64,000 bases of DNA, from contig NZ_CP036349.1 in the NCBI RefSeq assembly GCF_007753265.1, positions 4,497,363 to 4,561,362 on the forward strand, written 5' to 3'. The position numbers were made by a program, and so were the translations under genes. The notes beneath the pieces are model-generated. The model saw nothing but the letters and a program-made list of their open reading frames with translations, did no database searches and was not told where the DNA came from. The number at the start of each line of letters is the position of its first letter. Positions within the stretch are counted from its first letter, which is position 1. This DNA comes from Botrimarina mediterranea. GTDB taxonomy: Bacteria; Planctomycetota; Planctomycetia; Pirellulales; Lacipirellulaceae. Shown piece after piece: positions 51,815 through 60,143 of this stretch.

Positions 51815-53257
51815 CTAACGGTTGAAGAACAACGGCGTCGTTTGCATCTCTCGTCCAGCCGTCGATGGCGCGTACGCCTGATCAACGCCTTGGCCAGTGT
51901 CGAGACTGCCCGATAGCAGCATGCCCTCGATCACCACTTCAGAGATTCGCAGGCGGAGAGCGGCGTCGAGGTAGTTGCTCTTGGTCTGGGCATAGGTCCG
52001 TTGCGCCGTCAGCACGTTAAGGTAGTTCGCTTCACCCGCCCCGTACATCTTTCTTGAGAGGGTAAGGGCCTCGTCGGCGGCGGGGAGGATCGTCTCCCGG
52101 TAACGTTCTACTTGGTTGCGGGCGTCGGCGTAGGTTTCATAGACGGGCGCGAGCCGTTGCTGCAGGCTCAGCTCGACTTGATCGATGGCTTGGCGAGCGG
52201 CTGCCACCTCTCGCTCGGCTTGAGCGATGGCGCCTTGGTTGCGGTTCCAGAGCGGGATCGGCACGGTGACCGCCACGCCCCCGTCGGCCTTGCCGCCAAT
52301 GCCGTTGTCCTGCCAGTTCACCAGGCCCATGAAGTTGATGTTGGGGATCGGCTCGACCCGCGCCCGGTCGACGGCGAAGCGGGCTCGGTCTAACTCAGCG
52401 ACCGCGGCGCTGACCTCGGGGCTGCTGCGTCGCAGCCTGGAAAGGGCGATGTCGAACTCGATCTCCTTGGCGGGCGCGGCCGGGTCGCCGCTTAGCGGCC
52501 GGATCGAGAACGTCGGGTCACCAATCACAGCGGCGAGGGAACGCCACGCCGCCTCGTGCCGGTTCCTCGCGCTCTGCAGGGCAATCTGGGCCTGCTCGGA
52601 TTCGAGTTGCGCCTGAAGCATGTCGACGCGGCCCACTTCCTTCGATCGGAACAAGGCGTCGACGGTTTTCGTCCCCTCGCCGCTCACCCGGATCAACTCC
52701 TCCGCCAGCTCGATCTGGCGCTGCGCGATGAGGACTTGATAGAACGCGACGCGGACATCGGTGAGCACGCGTTGTCGCTGGGCGGCGAACTGTTGTTCGG
52801 CGACTTCGATGCGTTTCTGAGCAACGGAACGGCTGAGCCGCAACTTGCCGCCGGTGACGATCTCTTGGCCGAACGCTACGCCGTGCTGTTCGGCCAAGCC
52901 GCCGCTGCCCAGCTGCTGCCCGTCGTAGCCAAGAGACGGGTTCGGGGGCAGGCCCGCTTGGACCCAGGCGCCTTTGGCGGCCCCGACGAGGGCGTAGACG
53001 CGGGCGATCGAAGGGTTCTGCGAGAGCGCGATCGCTTCTAAGTCCTTGAGCGACAGTCCTCCCTCCGACGCCTCGGCGGATGTCAGCGCGGCGGGAGGCG
53101 GCAGTCGCTCGATCGGCGGCGAGGGATCGAGTGGGTTCCTCAATGTCCCCGCCGACTCCTGTGCGGAGACGATTGGCGGCGCCATCGCGGCGATAGCCAT
53201 CATCCCAACGATAGCGACCCCCGCGAGCGAGTGGCCCGTGCGATGGGTTGTTTTCAT
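51815..53257 (-). CDS. TolC-family outer membrane efflux protein (CzcC-like)
   Basis: A 480-aa outer membrane factor of tripartite efflux, with a signal peptide (LAGVAIVGMMAIAAMAPPIV) and two OEP repeats rich in long helices (LSLKDLEAIALSQNPSIARV near residue 55, AIDQVELSLQQRLAPVYETY near 380). It is most like the CzcC/CusC branch: PNPSLGYDGQQLGSGG, then GQEIVTGGKLRLSR. ATG 53257 has AAGGAG at a spacing of 8 and is preferred to the in-frame start at 53320. It is on the same strand as the RND pump genes but lies beyond a strong terminator and a DUF3147 gene, so it may have its own promoter. Confidence 0.88.
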   Translation of the reverse strand: MKTTHRTGHSLAGVAIVGMMAIAAMAPPIVSAQESAGTLRNPLDPSPPIERLPPPAALTSAEASEGGLSLKDLEAIALSQNPSIARVYALVGAAKGAWVQAGLPPNPSLGYDGQQLGSGGLAEQHGVAFGQEIVTGGKLRLSRSVAQKRIEVAEQQFAAQRQRVLTDVRVAFYQVLIAQRQIELAEELIRVSGEGTKTVDALFRSKEVGRVDMLQAQLESEQAQIALQSARNRHEAAWRSLAAVIGDPTFSIRPLSGDPAAPAKEIEFDIALSRLRRSSPEVSAAVAELDRARFAVDRARVEPIPNINFMGLVNWQDNGIGGKADGGVAVTVPIPLWNRNQGAIAQAEREVAAARQAIDQVELSLQQRLAPVYETYADARNQVERYRETILPAADEALTLSRKMYGAGEANYLNVLTAQRTYAQTKSNYLDAALRLRISEVVIEGMLLSGSLDTGQGVDQAYAPSTAGREMQTTPLFFNR

Positions 53258-53347
53258 GCGAGGGACTCCTTCCCCATGCCTCAGCTGGCGGGTTACTACA
53301 GGTTCGATCGACAACGCCATCTACCGGCGCCTATGCAAATCGCCGAG

Positions 53348-53701
53348 TTATGCGTCACTGCACTTGCTAGCACTTATTAACCATGTCCCGATCGTCGCCG
53401 ATGCGAGCAGTAGCCCTGCGGCGAACGCGGCGTAAAAGTTCCATCCGTAGTGCGACGCCAGTGCAAGCGGGACAAAGAACGGCAGGCCCAAAGGCACCAA
53501 TACGAGCGTGTCTTTCGCGAGTGTTGAGATTGACGCGAGGTCCTGGTGCTGTCGCCAGCTGAAAGCGAAGGCGAGGATGCTGGTTAGCGGGAGCGATAGC
53601 AGCAGTGCGCCGTAACGGGGTGAGCGTTTTGACAGCTCCGACACAGCGACGATGATCCCTGCCGCCACAACCACCCGGAGGAGATACGCCATCAGGTTCA
53701 T
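53348..53701 (-). CDS. DUF3147-family small membrane protein
   Basis: A 117-aa protein with four hydrophobic segments (YLLRVVVAAGIIVAVSEL; GALLLSLPLTSILAFAF; TLVLVPLGLPFFVPLAL; YAAFAAGLLLASATIGTWL). The arrangement and the SLPLTS motif fit DUF3147, short inner-membrane proteins of unknown role often seen near metal-resistance genes. The start lies 15 bp downstream of a terminator for the preceding gene, so it either escapes by read-through or is transcribed from within the hairpin region. ATG 53692 is an alternative start. Confidence 0.72.
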   Translation of the reverse strand: MNLMAYLLRVVVAAGIIVAVSELSKRSPRYGALLLSLPLTSILAFAFSWRQHQDLASISTLAKDTLVLVPLGLPFFVPLALASHYGWNFYAAFAAGLLLASATIGTWLISASKCSDA

Positions 53702-53715
53702 GGGCCTTGGTCCTA

Positions 53716-53754
53716 GAAAAAGCCTCCCCCGCGACGAGTCGTCGCGGGGGAGGC
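53716..53754 (-). terminator. strong intrinsic terminator after the efflux lipoprotein gene
   Basis: Perfect 16-bp arms: GCCTCCCCCGCGACGA (53722-53737) and TCGTCGCGGGGGAGGC (53739-53754), with a T5 run on the minus strand at 53717-53721. It is 28 bp after the lipoprotein stop codon. This is the clearest terminator in the window. Confidence 0.85.
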
Positions 53755-53781
53755 ACTGTGTTAAGGCGTACGCCGGAGCCG

Positions 53782-54264
53782 CTATTCCGCAAACTCGCCC
53801 ATCGCGGGCTTGCCGTCGATCTCCCCGGAGACCGTGCCGGCGAAGTCGGCGACATTCCCGATCCCGGGGTCGGTCCCGACAAACTTCGCGGCCTTGCCGT
53901 CAACCGGGTCCACGGGCTGCATCGTGACCGTCATCGGCGCCACCACCGTGCCGTCGGCGGTCTTCGTCTCCTTGATGCGGAGCACGAACTCAGTGGCGGC
54001 GATGGGCGCCGGGGTCTTCTCGTCATCGCCGAGGAAGAGGATCATGCACAGCTTGGCGCCGTGATCGACCGTGAACTCCGCGTGATGACTGCCGAGATCG
54101 AAGACAACGCCACCGCTGGGTCCGGCGCCGTGCGCGTGCTCTTCCGTCGCCGTCGAAGTCGATGCGGCGAGGGGTGATTTCGTCGTCGGCTCGCTCTGGC
54201 CGCATCCGAGTGAGATCGCCCCCACAACTGCGATCGCTGTCAGGTTCCAAGGTGAGCGGTTCAT
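53782..54264 (-). CDS. lipoprotein of the metal-efflux cluster
   Basis: A 160-aa protein with a lipoprotein signal (TAIAVVGAISLGCGQ; the lipobox cysteine is near residue 21). A short His-containing stretch follows (EEHAHGAGPSGG near residue 41), then a beta-rich domain (VVFDLGSHHAEFTVDHGAKL, then TEFVLRIKETKTADGTVVAP). I know no specific family name, though small lipoproteins of this kind often accompany CzcA-type pumps. ATG 54264 has AGGAG at a spacing of 6. It is 68 bp after the pump gene and followed by a strong terminator, so it is the last gene of the pump operon. Confidence 0.72.
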   Translation of the reverse strand: MNRSPWNLTAIAVVGAISLGCGQSEPTTKSPLAASTSTATEEHAHGAGPSGGVVFDLGSHHAEFTVDHGAKLCMILFLGDDEKTPAPIAATEFVLRIKETKTADGTVVAPMTVTMQPVDPVDGKAAKFVGTDPGIGNVADFAGTVSGEIDGKPAMGEFAE

Positions 54265-54332
54265 CACAAGCTCCTAGGGTTCAGAGGTAAGGTTGAAGAT
54301 TGGTTGCGTAGCCAGCTGGATAGCCGGCGTAT

Positions 54333-57300
54333 CTAGAGCTCGTCGAGCAAGTCGGACTCGGCACCGTCGCTGAGCACCAGCCGTTGGGCGTCCTTGCCGC
54401 TGAAGCGCCAGAACAGCCCGGGGTGCAGGAAGAACTCACAGAAAGTCGACGTGGTAAGGCCGCCGAGGATCACCGTGGCGACAGGGTAGAGAATCTCCAG
54501 GCCCGGCTTGGCGCCCCCGGCGACGATCGGCGCCAGGCCGATGCCAGCGGTGAGCGCCGTCATCAGCACCGGGGAGAGCCGTTCGAGGCTGCCGCGGAGG
54601 ATCGTCTCGCGTGAGAAGGGCTGGCCCTCCTCGTTCATCAGGTGGAAGTAGTGGGTAACCAGGAGGATGCCGTTGCGGACGGCGATCCCGCCCAGCGACA
54701 CGAAGCCGACGAGGCTGGCGACCGTTAGCGTTTGCCCCGTCAAGACAAGCGCCAGCACGCCGCCGATGAAAGCGGTGGGGATCGCGTTCAGGATTTGCAG
54801 CGTCACGCGCGTCGAGGGGAAGAGCATCATCAGCACGACAAAAATGCCGACGATCGAGATGCCTGCCAGCCCCGTGATCATCAGCGTGGCCGATCGCTGC
54901 GCCTCGAATTGCCCGCCGAACTCGACGAAGTAGCCTTCCGGCAGGTTCAGTTTCGCACGGACGCGGCGTTCGATCTCTTCGATGGCGCTCGCCAGGTCAC
55001 GGCCGCTGACGTTGCAGCGCACGACCTGTTTGCGCTGCACGTTCTCGCGGTTGATCAGGTTGGGACCGCTCGCGGCGGCTGGGAAATCGGCCACGTCCTT
55101 CAGCCGGACCTGGCCTTGCCCACTCGGCAGGTCGAGACGCAGCTCCTTGAGGAACTCGGGGTCGGAGTGATACGGCTCTTGCAGACGCACCACCAAGTCG
55201 AATCGGCGTTGCCCTTCAAGCACGCGCGAGACCGCTTCGCCTTTCAGAGCCGTCTGTACGAACTCGGCGACGTACGCGCGGCTGAGGCCGTAGACGGACA
55301 GGTCGGCGGGCCGGAGCACGACGTGCAATTCGTCCACTCGTTGCTGGGGATCGACGATCGGCGGGGTGACGCCCTCGATCAGGGACAACTCGTCGCGGGC
55401 CTCTTCGGCCAGCATCCGCAGCTTGTCGAGGTCGGCCCCAAAGATCTTTATCGCTACTTGCGCGTTGACGCCCGAGAGCATGTGGCTGATCAGGTGCGAG
55501 AGGGGCTGCTCGGCGTCGATCTCGACACCCGGCGCCTCGCTGCGGAGATCGACGATCACCTGACGGAGGAACTCGTCGCGGCCGACGCCTGATTCGGGGT
55601 TCATTGTGAGGATGTACTCGCCGACGTTCACGGGCTGGGCGTGCTCGTCGAGTTCTGCCCGGCCGGTCCGACGGGCGAAGTGGAGCACGGGGCCTTCGGG
55701 GTTGTCGGGCGACTTCTGCATGGCGATGAGTCGTCGGTCGATCACCGCCGCCACGTCGTTGGACGCCTTCAGCGACGAACCGCCCGGCAGGGCGACATTG
55801 ATCTGGACGCTCCCCTCGTCAAACTTTGGGAGGAAGTCCGCGCCAAGCTGGGTCAGTTGCCAGACGCTGAAGCCGACGAGCAGCCACGTGATCGCGAGGA
55901 GCGGACCGGCGAACCGCATGCTGAAGCGGATGAGGTAGCAGGCGCCCCACTTCAGCGCCCGCAACATGGCTCCGTCGTGTTGTCGGTGCGTCGCCTGGGA
56001 CTTGGGCAGCAAGTAGTAAGAGAGCACTGGTGTCACGGTCAGCGACACCAAGAGCGAGGCGAGGATTGAGACGATGTACGCCAAGCCCAACGGGATAAAG
56101 AGCCGGCCTTCGACACCCGAGAGGGCGAACAGCGGCAAGAAGGCGAGGATCACGACCGCCGTGCCGAAGACGATCGCCGAGCGGATCTCCCGGCTCGCTT
56201 CGTAGACCACGACGAGGGCGGGTCTTGGGGTCGGTCGGGCGTTGTTCTCGGTGAGCCGGCGGAAGATGTTCTCTACATCGACGATCGCGTCATCGACCAG
56301 CTCGCCCATCGCCACCGCGATGCCGCCGAGCGTCATCACGTTGATTGACAGCTCCACGCTCGAGAGGAAACTGATCAACCGAAACACCAGCGCCGTCACC
56401 ACCAGCGAAAGGGGAATCGCGGTGAGGGTGATGAAAGTCGTGCGCAGGTTGAGCAGGAACAAAAACAAGACGACAACAACCAACGCCGCCCCAATCACCA
56501 GCGCTTCTTCGACGTAGTAGACACCGCGGTCGATAAAGCTCTTCAGTTGAAAGAGGTTGGTGTTGAAGACCACGTCCGCCGGCAAGGTCGCCTTGGTCTC
56601 GCGCAACGCCGCTTTCACTTGATCGGTGAGCAGCCGCGTGTCGGCGTGCGGCTGCTTGACGATCGTGACCACAACGCCCGAGTGACCGTCGATGCTGGCG
56701 TCGCCCCGCTTGGGCGCGGGTCCCTCGACCACCTCCGCGACGTGCCGCAACAGCACCGCCCGGTCGGCGTTGACCTTCACCGGGACGATCAGTAGCTCGT
56801 TGATGACCTGGCGTGGCAGCGGCCCCAGTCGCCCGATGACCCGTACGGGCCGCTCGCTCTGATCTTCTTTGAGAAAGCCGCCGCTCGTGTTGAGGTTGTT
56901 GTCCTGGATCGCCCGCTCTACCTCTTGTAGCGTGACGTCGTATTCCTGCAGACGGCGAGGGTCGATCAGCACTTGGTACTGCTTCACCTCGCCCCCCATG
57001 ATGATCACCTCGGCGATCCCCGGGAGCTTCAGCAGCCGCGGCCGGATGACCCAGTCGGTCATCGTCCGCAGGTCCATCTGCGCTTCGAGCGGCGTGCGGA
57101 ACGTCACCGAGTGTGGCGTGGCGCCGGTCTTGAACGTGGCGGTTGGCCGCTCTTGCGTTCCCTCCCACCGAAGGCTTTCGATGGCGGTGGGCATCCAATA
57201 CTCAAAGTCATCTCGCCTCATCGGATTCCAAACGACGAGGTCGCCCCCCTCGGGCAGCTCGGCGACAAGGTCGGTCCCATCGACCGGCGCCAAGCGTCCA

Positions 57301-57749
57301 CCGCGCGGGCCTGCGCGGTGGTGCACGCCGATGTGCAGGATCTGCCCCATGATCGAGGCGGGGGGCGTCATGATCGGGCGGATGCCCTCGGGCATCGGCA
57401 CGTTCGCCAGCCGCTCCATGACGACTTGGCGGGCGTAGCGCACTTCGGTACGCCAACCGAATTCGACGTAGATGACGTTCATCCCCTGGCTCGATTGGCT
57501 CCGCACCGCTTCGACGCCCGAGGCGCCTAGGATGGCGGTCTCGATCGGGTGCGTGACAAGCGTCTCCACCTCTTCGGGAGACAGACCCGGGCACTCGGTG
57601 AGGATCACCACGCGGGGCCGGTCGAGGTCCGGGAAGACATCGATCGGGATCGTTGTCGTCAGGTAGCCGCCGTACACGAGGACGACGAGCGAGAGGACCA
57701 ACACGAGGGTCCTCTGGCGGAGGGCGGCGCGGATAATGGCGTTGAGCAT
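54333..57749 (-). CDS. heavy-metal-efflux RND transporter (CzcA/CusA superfamily)
   Basis: A 1138-aa inner-membrane proton-driven pump with the RND layout of 12 helices and two periplasmic porter/docking domains. Seen: IPIDVFPDLDRPRVVILTEC near residue 34, and TM4 with VAMGELVDDAIVDVENIFRR near 470. DFLPKFDEGSVQINVALPGG begins the second half (near 655). The TM4 motif differs from the DFG...DGAVVMVEN of CzcA and from CusA. It resembles the group I recall as HME5, whose substrate is not established. About 75 extra residues lie in the first porter domain (between ILHIGVHH and EAQMDLRTM). The membrane fusion gene ends 9 bp upstream, so the two are coupled. Confidence 0.9.
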   Translation of the reverse strand: MLNAIIRAALRQRTLVLVLSLVVLVYGGYLTTTIPIDVFPDLDRPRVVILTECPGLSPEEVETLVTHPIETAILGASGVEAVRSQSSQGMNVIYVEFGWRTEVRYARQVVMERLANVPMPEGIRPIMTPPASIMGQILHIGVHHRAGPRGGRLAPVDGTDLVAELPEGGDLVVWNPMRRDDFEYWMPTAIESLRWEGTQERPTATFKTGATPHSVTFRTPLEAQMDLRTMTDWVIRPRLLKLPGIAEVIIMGGEVKQYQVLIDPRRLQEYDVTLQEVERAIQDNNLNTSGGFLKEDQSERPVRVIGRLGPLPRQVINELLIVPVKVNADRAVLLRHVAEVVEGPAPKRGDASIDGHSGVVVTIVKQPHADTRLLTDQVKAALRETKATLPADVVFNTNLFQLKSFIDRGVYYVEEALVIGAALVVVVLFLFLLNLRTTFITLTAIPLSLVVTALVFRLISFLSSVELSINVMTLGGIAVAMGELVDDAIVDVENIFRRLTENNARPTPRPALVVVYEASREIRSAIVFGTAVVILAFLPLFALSGVEGRLFIPLGLAYIVSILASLLVSLTVTPVLSYYLLPKSQATHRQHDGAMLRALKWGACYLIRFSMRFAGPLLAITWLLVGFSVWQLTQLGADFLPKFDEGSVQINVALPGGSSLKASNDVAAVIDRRLIAMQKSPDNPEGPVLHFARRTGRAELDEHAQPVNVGEYILTMNPESGVGRDEFLRQVIVDLRSEAPGVEIDAEQPLSHLISHMLSGVNAQVAIKIFGADLDKLRMLAEEARDELSLIEGVTPPIVDPQQRVDELHVVLRPADLSVYGLSRAYVAEFVQTALKGEAVSRVLEGQRRFDLVVRLQEPYHSDPEFLKELRLDLPSGQGQVRLKDVADFPAAASGPNLINRENVQRKQVVRCNVSGRDLASAIEEIERRVRAKLNLPEGYFVEFGGQFEAQRSATLMITGLAGISIVGIFVVLMMLFPSTRVTLQILNAIPTAFIGGVLALVLTGQTLTVASLVGFVSLGGIAVRNGILLVTHYFHLMNEEGQPFSRETILRGSLERLSPVLMTALTAGIGLAPIVAGGAKPGLEILYPVATVILGGLTTSTFCEFFLHPGLFWRFSGKDAQRLVLSDGAESDLLDEL

Positions 57750-57758
57750 GCGGTTTCC

Positions 57759-59156
57759 TTACCGTCCCTCGTCTTCGTTCTTGTGCAGGCTTCCGTCCGC
57801 GTGGATGTGGTAGCCGGGAGGGAGCCCGTCGGACTTCGTCTTGGTCATCCGGTTGAGCTGCGCCGCCGCTGTGAGTGTCACCGCCGCGATGGTCCGCTGC
57901 TTGCCATCACGCTCGTACGTCTCCAGTGCCCCGTCGTTCGCCAGCACCACACGATCCCGGTCGCGATGCAGCACGCGGACGCTCACTCTCTGAAACGTGT
58001 TCACGTTCTGGGTGAAGACGTAGTTCTCGGCGCCTTCGGCGACGACCGCATCGGCCGGGAGGGTGAAGACGCCGTCCATCCGCTCGACGCGCACTCGCAG
58101 CAGGACCTTCTGACCGGGGCGGAAACGCCACAGCAGACGCGCGCGCCCCCCCTGCACGACGACTCGATGCTGGTTCTCAAGCGGCAGCCGGAAGCCGAAA
58201 GTCCGGGTTTCTGGGTCGATCGTGTTGTCGATGTAGCGGATCGGCAGCTCGTTCTCGGCAGTGGGCCAGCCGCTGCTCTCCCCCTCCTGGAAATCCACCT
58301 CGACGGGCCACCCTTTCTCGAGGCTCTGCTGCAGTTTCGACGTCTCGTCGCGAAACGCACGGCCCTCGATCGCGAGCAGTTGGTGGTTGGCCAGTCGGCA
58401 AAGCGGCTCTCCAGCACGGACCTGCTGCCCAAGATCCACGAGCAGCTCCTGCAGTTCGAACCCGAGCATTTCTCCGGTCGGCGACTCCTCACCGGCGAAG
58501 ACGAGCGGCGGCGCCGTGACCTGCAACTCACTCAGGAGCTTGCCCCTCTCGATGCCGCCGATTTCCTCATCGGACAGCCCGCGGTTGCGTAGCTCCTGCC
58601 GGTAGCCCTGGGCCGCCACTTTCAGACGGGCGATCTCACTCTCCGCCTCAATAAGGCGGGCCTGCGGGATTCCTTCGCCGGCCTGGGCAAGTCGTTCGCG
58701 ACGCGCCTCGGCAATCTTGAGGTTTTCGCCCGTCTTGAAGAGCTCAGCCTGGGACTGCTGGAGCGACTCACTGGCGAGCCGCAACGTGAAGAGCGATTCT
58801 CCCGGCTCGACGAGGTCGCCGGGCACATGCAAGATGCGGTTGATTACCCCCTCGACGCTGGCGACCACTTCCCGGTCGCTCATTCCCGGCCGGTCGACGA
58901 TCATTCCGGGAACCGTCACCGCCCGCCAGAACTCGCCCGTCTCGATCGCCTTGGAGACGATCCCCAGGTTATGCTGGGCGCGGTCACCAACGATGATCTT
59001 GCCGTCCGGCGTTGCCGCCGCGGTGAGCTGCTCTTCTGCTGCCGAGGAAGTCGCTGCCGGTTCCGGCCGCAGATGCCGGTAACCGAGCCAAGCGGCAAAA
59101 CCGGCAGCGCCAAGCGCGCACAGCGCAGCAAAGGTGACCAGGATGCGACGGAGCAT
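57759..59156 (-). CDS. efflux RND periplasmic adaptor (CzcB/HlyD family)
   Basis: A 465-aa membrane fusion protein with an N-terminal membrane anchor (RILVTFAALCALGAAGFAAW). Next come the barrel-sandwich halves VVASVEGVINRILHVPGDLV near residue 105 and SPTGEMLGFELQELLVDLGQ near 235. A helical hairpin (KTGENLKIAEARRERLAQAG) and a beta-barrel domain (DPETRTFGFRLPLENQHRVV) are visible. A His/Gly-rich tail GYHIHADGSLHKNED ends it. ATG 59156 has GGAG at a spacing of 6; the frame is open to 59231. It pairs with the downstream RND pump. Confidence 0.88.
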   Translation of the reverse strand: MLRRILVTFAALCALGAAGFAAWLGYRHLRPEPAATSSAAEEQLTAAATPDGKIIVGDRAQHNLGIVSKAIETGEFWRAVTVPGMIVDRPGMSDREVVASVEGVINRILHVPGDLVEPGESLFTLRLASESLQQSQAELFKTGENLKIAEARRERLAQAGEGIPQARLIEAESEIARLKVAAQGYRQELRNRGLSDEEIGGIERGKLLSELQVTAPPLVFAGEESPTGEMLGFELQELLVDLGQQVRAGEPLCRLANHQLLAIEGRAFRDETSKLQQSLEKGWPVEVDFQEGESSGWPTAENELPIRYIDNTIDPETRTFGFRLPLENQHRVVVQGGRARLLWRFRPGQKVLLRVRVERMDGVFTLPADAVVAEGAENYVFTQNVNTFQRVSVRVLHRDRDRVVLANDGALETYERDGKQRTIAAVTLTAAAQLNRMTKTKSDGLPPGYHIHADGSLHKNEDEGR

Positions 59157-59281
59157 CGCTATCTCCGAGAGTACCGCCTCAGGGGCGGATGGCCATCGCG
59201 CGGCCACGAGTAAGAAAGGCAGAACCAACACCGCCCCGGCCTAGGCGCGAGACGACATAACAAATGGCGTTGGATGCCAGC

Positions 59282-59773
59282 TCAGATACGCAGATTGCGT
59301 AGAGCTATGAAGAGTGCGCAGCCGCGACCCCCGTGGGGTGGACTCGTATCGAAAGTCGCGGGCCATGGCGCCAAATCCGCGACGATGATGATCGGCGGCC
59401 ATGCCGTCGCGTCGCTGTAGAAACTCCGGCTCTGAACCAAGTCGGTCCCACGCGTCGCGCCGGTTGTCAGCTCCGACAGAAAGACAGCGTTGTCGTCGTG
59501 ATCCGTTGGTGTACTGTGGAATGCCGGCGTCTTCGGCGCCTGATCGTGCTCACGAAACGACCGATGGCGACCCAGGGAATTGTGGCGACCGTGCGAGTGT
59601 CCACAGTGATCGTCCACGTTGTCGTCGACGTGATGGTGGCTCAGATGAACGTGAGCACCTGCCGCGTGTCGGCCCGCACCGTAGTCCCTATCACCATGCA
59701 CGTGCGGCACCGCAACCCAATGGGTAAGGGCGAACGCCGCGAGCAGAAGAGTGGAGACAAATCGCCGGTACAT
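59282..59773 (-). CDS. His-rich secreted protein, probable metal binder
   Basis: A 163-aa protein with a signal peptide (FVSTLLLAAFALTHWVAVPH) followed by a stretch of about 55 residues with around 16 histidines (HVHGDRDYGAGRHAAGAHVH, then SHHHVDDNVDDHCGHSHGRH). The C-terminal 60 residues are not recognisable. Small His-rich periplasmic proteins are common next to Czc/Cnr-type systems, where they buffer or sense divalent metals. It lies directly upstream of the adaptor gene on the same strand. ATG 59773 is preferred over the in-frame start at 59830. Confidence 0.68.
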   Translation of the reverse strand: MYRRFVSTLLLAAFALTHWVAVPHVHGDRDYGAGRHAAGAHVHLSHHHVDDNVDDHCGHSHGRHNSLGRHRSFREHDQAPKTPAFHSTPTDHDDNAVFLSELTTGATRGTDLVQSRSFYSDATAWPPIIIVADLAPWPATFDTSPPHGGRGCALFIALRNLRI

Positions 59774-60143
59774 GGCCGCCAGAGTTGAGGAGCATCGCCC
59801 AGGGCATATCAGGCAAGCGTAGCTGTGCAAATGTGTGGGGGCAATGGCAGCTAACTATTTCGGCGACGCCCCGATTCTTGTTGGAGAGAACCCCGTTCGG
59901 GATGTGTGAGGAATGGGCCAATCTGCCGAGTCCCAAAGCTACTGTACCGGTTCCGAATAGTTGTGCACGTAGGTCGGTCCAACCCGCCCGGCTCCGAGAA
60001 TGAGAAGACGGCTAGGTCCGTAGGTCGATCCGTCCGAAGCAGATTGACCTTAGACCCATCCGCTCGGAGCCTTCGACCGCAGGCACCTTAGCTAGTAACG
60101 CGAACGACACTGTCGAAGGTTGGCCACACCCCTCCCGAGAAGT
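59774..60143. other. 370-bp gap within the efflux cluster
   Basis: It holds the upstream region of the His-rich/adaptor/pump operon and the 3' side of the second outer membrane factor gene. A 72-codon plus-strand frame (59785-60003) overlaps it but has no protein-like features or ribosome binding site. A promoter is expected here, but I could not point to a clear one. Confidence 0.35.

Noticed and set aside
59785-60003. 72-codon plus-strand ORF in the efflux gap
   Set aside because: No ribosome binding site, no conserved-looking composition, and it overlaps the upstream region of the His-rich gene.
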